A stretch of DNA of 64,000 bases from Paraburkholderia silvatlantica (GCF_003096715.1 NZ_QEOL01000014.1:62001-126000); one strand, 5' to 3'; positions 45,266-54,149 are shown, counted from the first letter of the stretch. Program-made: numbers and translations. The notes: generated by a model from the letters alone, not told the origin.

Positions 45266-46503
45266 GCGTGACGCTTGAAGACGAGCGTGCCGTTCGTGCC
45301 GCCGAACCCGAACGAGTTCTTCAGCGCGACGTCGATCTTCATGTCCCGCGCGGTGTTCGCGCAGTAGTCCAGGTCGCATGCCGGATCCTGGTTGAAGATG
45401 TTGATCGTCGGCGGCGACACCTGGTTGTGCACGGCAAGCACCGTGAACACCGACTCGAGGCCGCCTGCGCCACCCAGCAGGTGACCCGTCATCGACTTGG
45501 TCGAGTTCACGACGATGTCCTTCGCGTGATCGCCGAAGGCGCGCTTGATCGCCGTCGTTTCCGCGAGGTCGCCGAGCGGCGTGGACGTGCCGTGCGCGTT
45601 CAGCCAGTTCACTTCGCCGGTGTTGACGCCCGCGTTCTTCATCGCGGCGATCATGCAGCGGCGCGCACCGTCGCCGTCTTCCAGCGGCGCGGTCATGTGA
45701 TACGCATCGCCGCTCATGCCGTAGCCGCCGACTTCCGCGTAGATCTTCGCGCCGCGCGCCTTCGCGTGTTCGTACTCTTCGAGCACCATCACGCCCGCGC
45801 CTTCGCCGAGCACGAAACCGTCACGGTCCTTGTCCCACGGACGGCTGGCCGTCGCCGGATCGTCGTTGCGCTGCGAGAGCGCGCGCGCCGCCGCGAAGCC
45901 GCCGATGCCGAGCGGCGAGACGGTCGATTCCGCGCCGCCCGCGATCATCACGTCGCAGTCGCCGTATTCGATCAGACGCGACGCTTCGCCGATGCAGTGC
46001 AGGCCGGTCGTGCAAGCCGTGACCATCGCCAGATTCGGGCCCTTCAGGCCGTACTTGATCGACAGATGGCCCGAGATCATGTTGATGATCGAGGCAGGCA
46101 CGAAGAACGGCGAGATGCGGCGCGGACCGCGGTTGAGCAGTTCGGTTTGCGTGACTTCGATCATCGGCAGGCCGCCGATGCCCGAGCCGACGTTCACGCC
46201 GATCCGTTCCGCGTTCGCTTCGGTGACTTCGAGACCGCTGTCCTGGATCGCCTGCATGCCCGCCGCGATGCCGTAATGGATGAACGTATCCATGTGGCGC
46301 GCTTCTTTCGCCGGCATGTAGTCTTCGACGTTGAAGCCCTTCACTTCGCCGGCAAAGCGGGTCGAGAAGTTCGTCGCGTCGAACTTCGTGATGTTGGCGA
46401 TGCCGGACTTCCCGGCGACCAGATTGGCCCAGCCGTCGGCAACATTATTGCCAACAGGCGAAATCAGCCCCAGGCCTGTAACAACAACTCGACGACGGCT
46501 CAC
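45262..46503 (-). CDS. fabF: 3-oxoacyl-[acyl-carrier-protein] synthase II
   Basis: The 413-residue condensing enzyme elongates acyl-ACP with malonyl-ACP. The catalytic Cys is in MVTACTTGLHCIG (near 165). The two active-site His are in NAHGTSTPLGD and KSMTGHLLGGAGG, and the C-terminus is KNSFGFGGTNGTLVFKR. The start is GTG at 46503, with GGGG upstream. It follows acpP, but a nested hairpin with a T run separates them. Its stop overlaps the start of the small membrane protein gene. Length matches E. coli FabF (413). Confidence 0.97.
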   Translation of the reverse strand: MSRRRVVVTGLGLISPVGNNVADGWANLVAGKSGIANITKFDATNFSTRFAGEVKGFNVEDYMPAKEARHMDTFIHYGIAAGMQAIQDSGLEVTEANAERIGVNVGSGIGGLPMIEVTQTELLNRGPRRISPFFVPASIINMISGHLSIKYGLKGPNLAMVTACTTGLHCIGEASRLIEYGDCDVMIAGGAESTVSPLGIGGFAAARALSQRNDDPATASRPWDKDRDGFVLGEGAGVMVLEEYEHAKARGAKIYAEVGGYGMSGDAYHMTAPLEDGDGARRCMIAAMKNAGVNTGEVNWLNAHGTSTPLGDLAETTAIKRAFGDHAKDIVVNSTKSMTGHLLGGAGGLESVFTVLAVHNQVSPPTINIFNQDPACDLDYCANTARDMKIDVALKNSFGFGGTNGTLVFKRHA

Positions 46504-46526
46504 GGTAACCCCTTATCCATAGATGA

Positions 46527-46580
46527 CAAAAACAAAAGCCACAGAGGCCACAGGAAATGCTCCTGTGAGCCCTGTGGCTA
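46527..46580 (-). terminator. Nested-hairpin terminator or attenuator between acpP and fabF
   Basis: On the minus strand AGCCACAG, then a symmetric internal loop around CACAGGA/TCCTGTG arms, then CTGTGGCT, is followed by TTTTGTTTTTG. It could end most acpP transcripts and leave fabF to read-through. Confidence 0.75.
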
Positions 46581-46695
46581 GTTGACCGGCAGATGCCCAG
46601 CAGCGAGTGCGGCAGGCGTATGCGGTTTCACGGCCGAGCGTCCTCGCGGGCCGCCAGCGCGCATGCGATGCGCGGCCCAGACGGGAATCTGGCGC

Positions 46696-46935
46696 TTAGG
46701 CCTTGACGTTCGCGCGAGCGTAGTCGATCGCTTGCTGAACCGTCGTGATCTTCTCGGCTTCCTCGTCCGGGATTTCCATGCCGAACTCGTCTTCGAGAGC
46801 CATGACCAGTTCGACGGTGTCGAGCGAGTCGGCGCCCAGATCGTTCACGAACGAAGCTTCGTTCTTGATTTCCGCTTCGGCGACGCCCAGTTGCTCGGCG
46901 ACGATCTTCTTGACGCGCTGTTCGATGTTGTCCAT
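46696..46935 (-). CDS. acpP: Acyl carrier protein
   Basis: The 79-residue acidic protein carries fatty acid intermediates. The phosphopantetheine attachment Ser37 is in the invariant [19 protein letters not shown]. It has the E. coli-like length and [18 protein letters not shown] start. It lies between fabG and fabF in the standard fab cluster, and AcpS, encoded in the same strand run, activates it. The ATG is preceded by GGAGGGG, a strong ribosome binding site that fits a very abundant protein. Confidence 0.98.
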
Positions 46936-47102
46936 TACCCCTCCAAGGGAAAAAAGTTAGCTCATGAATGCGAGTGCGCGCATTTTATCAGGTTTGACCT
47001 GGCTGAAAAGCGGCGCTCAAGGTTCCGGAAGGCTATCCGCGACGGCGCTTGCGCAATGTTTTGCATCAAGCGCATCAAGGCGCGGATAGTACCTGAATCC
47101 GG

Positions 47103-47852
47103 TTAAGACATATACATGCCGCCGTTCACGTGCAACGTCGCGCCCGTGATGTAGGCTGCCTGCGGCGACGCGAGGAACGCGACCGCATGCGCGATGTCGT
47201 CCGGGCTGCCGAGGCGGCCCAGCGGAATCTGCTGCTTGAGCGCGGCTTGCTGCTCCGCCGGCAGGTCCTTCGTCATGTCGGTATCGATGAAACCGGGCGC
47301 CACGCAGTTCACGGTGATGCCGCGGCTGCCGATTTCGCGTGCGAGCGCGCGCGTCATGCCCGCCACGCCGGCCTTGGCGGCGGCGTAGTTGGCCTGGCCC
47401 GGGTTGCCCGACGAGCCCACCACCGAGGTGATGTTGATGATGCGGCCCGTGCGCGCCTTCATCATCGGGCGCAGCACGGCGCGCGAGAGGCGGAACACCG
47501 ACTTCAGGTTGGTGTCGATGACCGAGTCCCACTCGTCGTCCTTCATGCGCATCGCCAGGTTGTCCTGCGTGATGCCGGCATTATTGACGAGGATCGCCAG
47601 ACCGCCGAATTCCTTGACCGTGGCGTCGATGAGCGCTTCCGCCGCAGCGGCGTCGTTCACGTTGAGCACGGCGCCGCGGCCCTTCAGGCCCTCTGCTTCG
47701 AAAGCGGCTGAAATGGCCTGCGCACCGGCTTCGCTCGTTGCCGTACCGATCACCGTCGCGCCCTGGCGCGCCAGTTCCAGCGCGATCGCGCGGCCGATGC
47801 CGCGGGTGGCGCCGGTCACGATCGCGGCCTGGTTGTCGAGAGTCTTTTCCAT
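47103..47852 (-). CDS. fabG: 3-oxoacyl-[acyl-carrier-protein] reductase
   Basis: The 249-residue short-chain dehydrogenase reduces 3-ketoacyl-ACP with NADPH. The Rossmann motif is VTGATRGIGRAIA near residue 13. NNAGITQDNLAMRMKDDEW and the catalytic Ser, Tyr and Lys (SVVGSSGNPGQANYAAAKAG) follow, and the C-terminus is YITGATLHVNGGMYM. It lies between fabD (48 bp upstream) and acpP on the same strand. Length is close to E. coli FabG (244). Confidence 0.97.
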   Translation of the reverse strand: MEKTLDNQAAIVTGATRGIGRAIALELARQGATVIGTATSEAGAQAISAAFEAEGLKGRGAVLNVNDAAAAEALIDATVKEFGGLAILVNNAGITQDNLAMRMKDDEWDSVIDTNLKSVFRLSRAVLRPMMKARTGRIINITSVVGSSGNPGQANYAAAKAGVAGMTRALAREIGSRGITVNCVAPGFIDTDMTKDLPAEQQAALKQQIPLGRLGSPDDIAHAVAFLASPQAAYITGATLHVNGGMYMS

Positions 47853-47900
47853 CGTTTGAATCCGTGAGAATCCGTTAGCTAGCGGTGGTGGCGTATGCGC

Positions 47901-48839
47901 TCAGGCCTTCAGAAGCGCGAGCGCCTCGTCGAGCGACTTCGGATCGAGCACCGAAGCGCCGACCAGGTTGCCGTCGATGCGCCTCGTGAGGCCCGCAAGC
48001 ACCTTGCCCGGACCGCATTCGACGACGTGCGTCGCGCCTTGCGCCGCGATGGCCTGCACGCACTCGACCCAGCGCACGGGGCCCGCGGCCTGGCGCACGA
48101 GTGCGTCGCGGATCTTTGCGGGGTCGGTTTCGAATGCCACGTCGACGTTGTTCACCACGGGAATTTGCGGCGCGTTCAGCGTAACGTTCGCGAGGTACTC
48201 GCGCAGCTGATCCGAGGCGGGCTTGAGCAGCGACGAGTGGAACGGCGCCGAAACCGGCAGCGGCAGCGCGCGCTTGGCGCCCTTTGCCCTGGCGATTTCG
48301 CAGGCCTTTTCGACCGCGCCCTTGTGGCCCGCGATCACGACTTGCGCCGGGGCGTTGAAGTTCACGGCTTCGACCACGCCGCCGCTCGCGGCCGCAGCCT
48401 CCGTGCAGACTGCGCGCACGGCGTCGTCGTCGAGACCGAGCACGGCGGCCATGCCGCCCTCGCCCACCGGCACCGCGCTTTGCATCGCCTGCGCGCGAAA
48501 ACGCACGAGCGGCACGGCGTCGCGAAACGCGAGCACGCCGGCGGCGACGAGCGCCGTGTATTCGCCGAGGCTGTGGCCCGCGACGATGCCAGGCAGAGGG
48601 CCGCCCGCCTGCTGCCACGCGCGGTAGACGGCGTAGGCGGCGGTGAGCATGACCGGCTGCGTGTTGGTGGTGAGACTGAGTTCTTCGGCGGGGCCTTCGG
48701 CGATCAGCTTGCCGAGGTCCTGGCCCAGCGCATCGGACGCTTCCTGCAGCGTCTCGCGCACGATGGCGTGATCGGCGAAGGCGTCGAGCATGCCGACGGC
48801 CTGCGAGCCTTGTCCGGGAAAAACGAACGCGAATTTCAT
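47901..48839 (-). CDS. fabD: Malonyl-CoA-[acyl-carrier-protein] transacylase
   Basis: The 312-residue enzyme loads malonyl groups onto ACP. It begins MKFAFVFPGQGSQAVGML. The nucleophile Ser is in VAGHSLGEYTALVAAG (near 93), with the Arg in LVRFRAQAMQSAVP. The catalytic His is in LPVSAPFHSSLL, and the late motif is VVECGPGKVLAGL. The ATG at 48839 is canonical. The frame upstream is not family-like. It follows fabH by about 125 bp. Confidence 0.97.
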   Translation of the reverse strand: MKFAFVFPGQGSQAVGMLDAFADHAIVRETLQEASDALGQDLGKLIAEGPAEELSLTTNTQPVMLTAAYAVYRAWQQAGGPLPGIVAGHSLGEYTALVAAGVLAFRDAVPLVRFRAQAMQSAVPVGEGGMAAVLGLDDDAVRAVCTEAAAASGGVVEAVNFNAPAQVVIAGHKGAVEKACEIARAKGAKRALPLPVSAPFHSSLLKPASDQLREYLANVTLNAPQIPVVNNVDVAFETDPAKIRDALVRQAAGPVRWVECVQAIAAQGATHVVECGPGKVLAGLTRRIDGNLVGASVLDPKSLDEALALLKA

Positions 48840-48963
48840 AACATCCTCAAATTCGATCAATACGGGTGCGCAATGCACCCGGATGAACCGCCGCCGGCTG
48901 CGCGCAACATGCACGTCGCGCGCAGAGACCGGCTGCGGGAGCGCGAGAGCCCGCTCAGGATGC

Positions 48964-49953
48964 CTAGAAGCGGATGACGGAGGCGCCCCAGGTGAAGCCG
49001 CCGCCGACGCCTTCGATCAGCACGTTGTGGCCGCGCTTGATGCGGCCGTCGCGCACCGCAACGTCGAAGGCGAGCGGAATCGAGGCCGCCGAGGTGTTGC
49101 CATGCTCGCCCACCGTCACCACCATGCGCTCGGCGGGCAGACCGAGCTTGCGGCAGGTGCCTTGCATGATGCGGATGTTGGCCTGGTGCGGAATCAGCCA
49201 GTCGAGCTGATCGGCGCTGAGCTGCGCCTTGTCGAGCGCCTCGATCGCGACCTTTTCGAGCACGTTCACGGCCAGCTTGAACACGGCCTGACCGTCCATG
49301 TACAGGAACGCGTTGCCGGCGATCACGCCGCCGTTCACATTACCCGGCGTGCAGAGGATGTGCGCGTAGCTGCCGTCGGCGTGCAGCGCGCTCGAAAGCA
49401 CGCCCGGTTCGCTCGACGCCTGCAGCACGATCGCGCCTGCGCCGTCGCCGAACAGCACACAGGTGGTGCGATCGTTGAAGTCGAGAATACGCGAGAAGGT
49501 TTCCGCGCCGACCACGAGCGCCGTGCGATGCTGGCCGCCGCGGATCAGGCTGTCGGCCACCGAAACGGCGTACGCGAAGCCCGAGCACACGGCCTGCACG
49601 TCGAACGCCGCGCCGTGATTGCGGATGCCGAGCTTGTTCTGCAAGAGGCAGGCCGTGCTCGGGAAGACGAAATCGGGCGTGGAAGTGGCGACGATGATGA
49701 GGTCGATCGACTGCGGATCGACGTCGGCGGCCGCGATCGCACGCTGCGACGCCGCAAGCGCGAGATCGCTCGTCGTGACGTCGGGCGCGGCGAAGTGGCG
49801 CGCGTGAATGCCCGTGCGGGCCACGATCCACTCGTCGCTCGTCTCGACGCCTTTCGCGGCGAGCCGTTCGGCCAGTTCCTGGTTGGTGACGCGATCAGGC
49901 GGAAGATAGCTGCCCGTGCCGATCACGCGGGAATAGAGAGTCGATTGAGCCAT
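48964..49953 (-). CDS. fabH: 3-oxoacyl-[acyl-carrier-protein] synthase III
   Basis: The 329-residue initiating condensing enzyme joins acetyl-CoA and malonyl-ACP. The catalytic Cys123 is in DVQAVCSGFAYA. The His is in WLIPHQANIRIM, and the Asn in GEHGNTSAASIPLAF. The C-terminus ends LIEGVGGGFTWGASVIRF, as expected. The ATG shares one base with the plsX stop. plsX upstream and fabD downstream complete the cluster. Confidence 0.98.
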   Translation of the reverse strand: MAQSTLYSRVIGTGSYLPPDRVTNQELAERLAAKGVETSDEWIVARTGIHARHFAAPDVTTSDLALAASQRAIAAADVDPQSIDLIIVATSTPDFVFPSTACLLQNKLGIRNHGAAFDVQAVCSGFAYAVSVADSLIRGGQHRTALVVGAETFSRILDFNDRTTCVLFGDGAGAIVLQASSEPGVLSSALHADGSYAHILCTPGNVNGGVIAGNAFLYMDGQAVFKLAVNVLEKVAIEALDKAQLSADQLDWLIPHQANIRIMQGTCRKLGLPAERMVVTVGEHGNTSAASIPLAFDVAVRDGRIKRGHNVLIEGVGGGFTWGASVIRF

Positions 49954-51092
49954 TATGCCTTCGAGGATGATGCGGCGCCGGGCGGCACCTCGCCCGCTGC
50001 CTGGCTGGGCGCGCTGGTAGCTCGCCCCGCCTGCGCGGCTTGCACGTTCTGGGCGCCGCCGGGCTCGTCTGCCGCCTGTTCGAGCGAACCGGCGTTTTCT
50101 TCCATGGCGTGCGCGAGGCGCTCCAGCACGCCATTTTTGACGGCATCATACCCGCGATTGATCGCACACTCAAACGCGTAGGCATCCGCCGAGCCGTGGC
50201 TTTTGATGACGAGACTCTTCAAGCCGAGCAGCGCCGCGCCGTTGTACTGCCGATGGTCCACACGCTTCTTGAAGCGCATGAGCACGGGCAGCGCGGCAAT
50301 CGCCATGAGCCTGGTGAGCCACGAGCGGCCGAACTCTTCCTTGATCATGTCGTTGAGCATCTGTGCGAGGCCCTCCGACGTCTTGAGCGCGACATTCCCA
50401 ACGAAACCGTCACAGACGATGACGTCGACGGTACCCTTGTAAATGTCGTTGCCTTCGACGTTGCCGCGGAAGTTCAGCGTGCTCGCGCGCAGGAGCTCGC
50501 CCGCGCGCTTGATGGTGTCGTTGCCCTTGATGACTTCTTCGCCGATATTCAGGAGCCCGATGGTTGGGCGATCCTTGCCCTCGAGCGCCGCGACGAGCGC
50601 GTGCCCCATCTCCGCGAATTGCAGCAGATGCTGCGGTTCGCAGTCGACGTTCGCGCCGAGGTCGAGCATCGTCGTGTAACCGCGCGGGTTCGGCAGCGCG
50701 AAGGCGATAGCCGGGCGTTCGATGCCAGGCAACGTCTTGAGCACGTAGCGCGAAACGGCCATCAGCGCACCGGTGTTGCCGGCCGAGATGCAGGCTTGCG
50801 CCTCGCCCTCTTTCACGCGATTGAGCGCGACGCGCATCGACGAATCTTTCTTTTTGCGCAGGGCGACTTCGACCGGATCGTCCATTTCGACGACCTCGGT
50901 GGCGGGCACGACGGTCAGCGCGGGATGGTCCGCTGCCTTCAGCTTTTTCAACTGGGCGCGAACCGCCGACTCGACGCCCGCGAGCATGAGATGCGCGTCG
51001 GGGTGCGAGCGGACGAAATGGACTGCGGCAGGCACCGTCACAGACGGGCCGTGGTCGCCTCCCATGCAATCTATCGTGAGCGTAACAGTCAT
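49953..51092 (-). CDS. plsX: Phosphate acyltransferase PlsX
   Basis: The 379-residue enzyme makes acyl-phosphate from acyl-ACP, the first step in feeding phospholipid synthesis through PlsY. Motifs include TIDCMGGDHGPSVTVPAAV at the start, VALRKKKDSSMRVALNRVKEGEAQACISAGNTGALMA, DLGANVDCEPQHLLQFAEMG and GNVEGNDIYKGTVDVIVCDGFVGNVALKTSEG. The C-terminal 35 residues are Ala/Gly-rich and unlike the family core, which usually ends near 340. It is between rpmF, 146 bp upstream past a terminator, and fabH. Confidence 0.97.
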   Translation of the reverse strand: MTVTLTIDCMGGDHGPSVTVPAAVHFVRSHPDAHLMLAGVESAVRAQLKKLKAADHPALTVVPATEVVEMDDPVEVALRKKKDSSMRVALNRVKEGEAQACISAGNTGALMAVSRYVLKTLPGIERPAIAFALPNPRGYTTMLDLGANVDCEPQHLLQFAEMGHALVAALEGKDRPTIGLLNIGEEVIKGNDTIKRAGELLRASTLNFRGNVEGNDIYKGTVDVIVCDGFVGNVALKTSEGLAQMLNDMIKEEFGRSWLTRLMAIAALPVLMRFKKRVDHRQYNGAALLGLKSLVIKSHGSADAYAFECAINRGYDAVKNGVLERLAHAMEENAGSLEQAADEPGGAQNVQAAQAGRATSAPSQAAGEVPPGAASSSKA

Positions 51093-51115
51093 GGAATGCG
51101 ACGGATTTCAGGCAC

Positions 51116-51147
51116 AAAAAAGCGGCAGTTGAATGCCGCCTTTTTTG
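51116..51147 (-). terminator. Terminator between rpmF and plsX
   Basis: On the minus strand GGCGGCA, a 6-nt loop and TGCCGC are followed by six T, with a matching A run before the stem. It lies between the rpmF stop and the plsX start and would partly uncouple ribosomal protein from lipid gene expression. Confidence 0.8.
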
Positions 51148-51238
51148 CCGAGCCGAAATATGGTCAAGCGAACGGAATCGTCAGATGCGGCACCAGGGTC
51201 ATCGATACTGCGAGACACTGCGCCGCACGCTGAAACGA

Positions 51239-51418
51239 TTAGTCGTTCTTGGTCTTGACGACTTTCTTGCCGCGGTAGTAGCCGTTCGGGCTGATGTGGT
51301 GACGCAGATGCACTTCACCCGTGCCCGGCTCGACGGCCAGCGGCGCGCCCGTGAGGAAATCGTGCGAGCGGTGCATACCGCGCTTCGACGGCGACTTCTT
51401 GTTTTGTTGAACTGCCAT
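51239..51418 (-). CDS. rpmF: 50S ribosomal protein L32
   Basis: The 59-residue protein reads MAVQQNKKSPSKRGMHRSHDFL and continues with GTGEVHLRHHISPNGYYRGKKV, the standard L32. It has no Cys residues, so it is the zinc-free form. The ATG at 51418 is preceded by AGGAG. The frame upstream is untranslated leader. yceD lies 134 bp upstream, and the yceD-rpmF-plsX-fab order is that of E. coli. Confidence 0.98.
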   Translation of the reverse strand: MAVQQNKKSPSKRGMHRSHDFLTGAPLAVEPGTGEVHLRHHISPNGYYRGKKVVKTKND

Positions 51419-51552
51419 GATAACTCCTGAAAATTTTCCGAATTCTAACACAGCCCGGTCCGGCCGCCGCCACCCCTGGAGGATAGCCGGACTCCGGGCT
51501 CAGGCCCACGCGTCGGGTACTGCCTGCCCCACGCAGCCGCCCAAGGCTTACC

Positions 51553-52194
51553 TTAGTGCTTGCCGCCAGGACCGTCCTTCTTGAGCGATTCGAGCGCGGC
51601 AAACGGGTTGACGCGCTCTTCCGGCTCGACTTCCTGCTCCGGCACGTCGTCCACCGAATCCACGCCCTCCGCGCCGTCGGGACCCGAGGCGAGGCTTTCG
51701 TGAATTTCCGGACAGACTTCGTGCTTCGGCACCAGCGGCAGCGAGAGCAACAGCTCCTCTTCGATCAAGTCGACGAGATCGAAATGGCGCGAGCCCACGA
51801 TCACTTCGACTTCATCGTCGTCGAGCGGAAACTCGTCCGCCTCTTCTTCCGTCTGGACGATACGGAAGGTCGCATCCGCATTGAATGCCTGCTCGTAGGG
51901 AGCCAGGCACCGCTGGCACGTGAGCCACGCGCCACCGTGAACAGCCAGCCGCAGGTATGGCTGCGGCCCTGCGGCGCCGTTGTCCTGCAATTCCTGCCGG
52001 GTAAAGCCCGCAGCCTGCCAGGTGAACGCGGTGTCGCGATCTGGCGCCTCGGCCGGGACTTCGTTTAACATGCGCGGCAGTTGCGAGACGCGCACGACGC
52101 CTGCCGCTTCGCGCTCGCTGCGCGCGAATTCGAAGATATCGAAGTCGCGCGGGTTCAGTTCGGCGCCGGCAGGCTTGCCAGAATGTTCGGTCAT
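51553..52194 (-). CDS. yceD: YceD family (DUF177) protein
   Basis: The 213-residue protein belongs to the YceD/DUF177 family, linked to 23S rRNA accumulation in E. coli and plants. A CxxC pair is present in AWLTCQRCLAPYEQAF (near 92-95). An acidic segment, TEEEADEFPLDDDEVEVIVGSRHFDLVDLIEEELLLSLPLVPKHEVCPE, follows, and the C-terminus is NPFAALESLKK. It is first in the yceD-rpmF transcript. A strong promoter 250 bp upstream probably drives it. Confidence 0.93.
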   Translation of the reverse strand: MTEHSGKPAGAELNPRDFDIFEFARSEREAAGVVRVSQLPRMLNEVPAEAPDRDTAFTWQAAGFTRQELQDNGAAGPQPYLRLAVHGGAWLTCQRCLAPYEQAFNADATFRIVQTEEEADEFPLDDDEVEVIVGSRHFDLVDLIEEELLLSLPLVPKHEVCPEIHESLASGPDGAEGVDSVDDVPEQEVEPEERVNPFAALESLKKDGPGGKH

Positions 52195-52350
52195 GTGCGC
52201 TCTCCTGCTTCAAGGCTTGGGCGGCCGGCGAGCGATGCGCGAAAGCCGTTGGCGGCTCGCAGCTATCCAGCCTTGCCGGCCCGCACTTGCCTCTATCGAC
52301 CTGCGTTTGCCCAAATTCGCCATCGACACACCGCTGCCGGCAAGGTTTTT

Positions 52351-52392
52351 CGAGCCGTAACGTCGCAAGACCGAGCCGTAACGCCGCAAGAT
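52351..52392. repeat. 21-bp tandem repeat, two copies
   Basis: CGAGCCGTAACGtCGCAAGAc is followed immediately by CGAGCCGTAACGcCGCAAGAt, two differences in 21. It lies in the leader of the yceD-rpmF mRNA. Confidence 0.8.
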
Positions 52393-52444
52393 TCAGGCGC
52401 CCGCACAAGACGTGCAACGAGAGCATACCGATGAAAAGCCCAAA

Positions 52445-52473
52445 ATCATATCGCCTTTATCTTTGCGAGTCAA
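52445..52473 (-). promoter_or_regulatory. Sigma-70 promoter for yceD-rpmF
   Basis: TTGACT (52473-52468), a 17-bp spacer and TATGAT (52450-52445) on the minus strand. This is a near-consensus promoter fitting a ribosomal protein transcript. Confidence 0.8.
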
Positions 52474-52681
52474 ACACTTAAGCTCGCATACGCAAGTATC
52501 TGTGCGAGCGCGGTTTTCGGGAGCCTCAGACAGCGTTTTGCAGGATATCCGCCCCCGTTTTCGACGCGAAATCCACCCGAAAATCGCCTGACAAATCACC
52601 AAACATCACCAGACCACAGCCGCCTTTTCTCCCGTCACCTTCACAGCTACATTCGCAGCCGCTTTGATACCCCGATCGAAC

Positions 52682-53320
52682 ATGCAGGATTCTTCCTCGC
52701 AGGCCCCGCGCACGGGCCGCCCCGCCCTCATCCTCGCCTCTAGCTCGCGCTACCGGCGCGAGTTGCTCGAGCGTCTGCGCATTCCCTTCGACACGGCCGT
52801 GCCCGCCGTCGACGAAACGCCGCACCCCGGCGAAACGCCCGAAGCGACGGCGCTGCGCCTCGCTGCTGCGAAGGCCCGCGCCGTGGCTGCCGCCCTGCCC
52901 GCGGGCGCGGCGCGCACGCTCGTGATCGGCTCCGATCAGGTCGCCACCTTCGACGGCCGCCAGATCGGCAAACCCGGCACGCACGCACGCGCGCTCGAGC
53001 AACTGCAGGCCATGCGCGGCCGCGAAGTGCTGTTCCATAGCGCCCTGAGCCTGCTCGACACCGCAACTGGCCAAACGGATACCGTCGATGTCGTCACGAA
53101 GGTGCGCTTTCGCGACCTGCCCGATGCCGCGCTCGACGCCTATCTGCGCGCCGAAACGCCTTACGACTGCGCGGGCAGCGCGAAATCGGAAGGGCTTGGC
53201 ATCGCGCTGCTCGACGCGATCGAATCGGACGACCCCACCGCCCTGATTGGCCTGCCGCTCATCGCACTCACGCGCATGCTGCTTGCCGCGGGCTATCCGT
53301 TGCTGGAGACACGAGCATGA
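52682..53320 (+). CDS. yceF: Maf family nucleotide pyrophosphatase YceF (m7GTP type)
   Basis: The 212-residue protein is a Maf/HAM1-like house-cleaning pyrophosphatase. It shows LILASSSRYRRELLERL, VDETPHPGETPEATALRLA, the catalytic-region IGSDQVATFDGRQIGKPG, and CAGSAKSEGLGIALLDAIESDDPTALIGLPLIAL. These fit the YceF subfamily, which prefers m7GTP, better than YhdE. The ATG at 52682 is chosen. A TTG 18 bp earlier is less likely. Its stop overlaps the following methylase start (ATGA). It is divergent from yceD, as yceF and yceD are in E. coli. Confidence 0.93.
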   Translation: MQDSSSQAPRTGRPALILASSSRYRRELLERLRIPFDTAVPAVDETPHPGETPEATALRLAAAKARAVAAALPAGAARTLVIGSDQVATFDGRQIGKPGTHARALEQLQAMRGREVLFHSALSLLDTATGQTDTVDVVTKVRFRDLPDAALDAYLRAETPYDCAGSAKSEGLGIALLDAIESDDPTALIGLPLIALTRMLLAAGYPLLETRA

Positions 53321-54048
53321 CGAATGGCGCAAAGGGCACCCTCTATCTGATCCCCAACACGCTGGGCGACGGCGACGACGCCGCGCTCAACGCCGTCCTG
53401 CCCACGCCCGTGCGCGAACGCGCGGGCGCGCTCGCAAGCTATATCGGCGAAAACGCGAAGACCACGCGCGCCTTCCTCAAGCGCGTGGGCACGACGCGTC
53501 CGATCCAGGAAATCGAAATCCGCGAACTCAATGTCAACACGCCCGCAGGCGAGATCGACAAGCTGCTCGCACCGCTGCTTGCGGGCATCGACACGGGGCT
53601 CGTTTCCGAGGCTGGCGTACCCGCAGTCGCCGATCCGGGCGCGCTGCTCGTGCGGCGCGCGCACGAGCGCGGCATCAAGGTCGTGCCGCTCGTGGGCCCG
53701 AGCTCGATTCTGCTCGCGTTGATGGCGTCGGGCCTGAACGGCCAGAGCTTCGCGTTTCACGGCTACCTGCCCGTCGACGCGAACGAGCGCGTGAAAAAGC
53801 TGCGCGATCTGGAGCAGATCTCACGCAAGAGCAAGCAGACGCAGATCTTCATCGAGACGCCCTACCGCAACCGCGCGCTGCTCGACGCGCTGCTCGCGAC
53901 CTGCGCGCCCTCCACGCTCGTGTGCGTCGCCGCCGATCTCACGCTGCCCACCGAGACGATCGTGAGCCGCGCCGTATCCGACTGGAAACAGAAGCCCGCG
54001 CCCGAACTGCACAAGCGGCCGGCAATCTTCCTGCTGCTCGCGCACTGA
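53317..54048 (+). CDS. SAM-dependent methyltransferase, RsmI-like tetrapyrrole methylase family
   Basis: The 243-residue protein belongs to the tetrapyrrole (corrin/porphyrin) methylase fold. It has GTLYLIPNTLGD at the N-terminus, DTGLVSEAGVPAVADPGALLVRRAHERGIKVVPLVGPSSILLALMASGL with the SAM-binding loops, and IFIETPYRNRALLDALL. It resembles RsmI (16S rRNA C1402 2'-O-methyltransferase) but is shorter and diverges at the start, so it is probably a paralogue. The target is unknown. It overlaps yceF by 4 bp, so the two are translationally coupled. A terminator follows. Confidence 0.88.
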   Translation: MTNGAKGTLYLIPNTLGDGDDAALNAVLPTPVRERAGALASYIGENAKTTRAFLKRVGTTRPIQEIEIRELNVNTPAGEIDKLLAPLLAGIDTGLVSEAGVPAVADPGALLVRRAHERGIKVVPLVGPSSILLALMASGLNGQSFAFHGYLPVDANERVKKLRDLEQISRKSKQTQIFIETPYRNRALLDALLATCAPSTLVCVAADLTLPTETIVSRAVSDWKQKPAPELHKRPAIFLLLAH

Positions 54049-54072
54049 ACGGGCTTCGACGCGCTAAAAAGA

Positions 54073-54115
54073 GAATTGGCCGCGGCGCAGCCATCGCGCA
54101 GCGGCCAATTTTTCT
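54073..54115. terminator. Terminator after the RsmI-like gene
   Basis: AATTGGCCGC and GCGGCCAATT form a 10-bp stem with a 17-nt loop, followed by TTT on the plus strand and preceded by an A run that serves the converging sppA transcript. Confidence 0.75.
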
Positions 54116-54149
54116 ACGGCCCGACGGGAAGCTAACGCACCGCCGCCGC

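Larger units (their letters stand above)
52195..52681. other. Divergent intergenic region between yceD and yceF
   Basis: It holds the yceD-rpmF promoter at 52445-52473, a leader of about 245 nt, and a 21-bp tandem duplication at 52351-52392. No gene is supported. The promoter for yceF on the plus strand is not evident. Confidence 0.6.
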
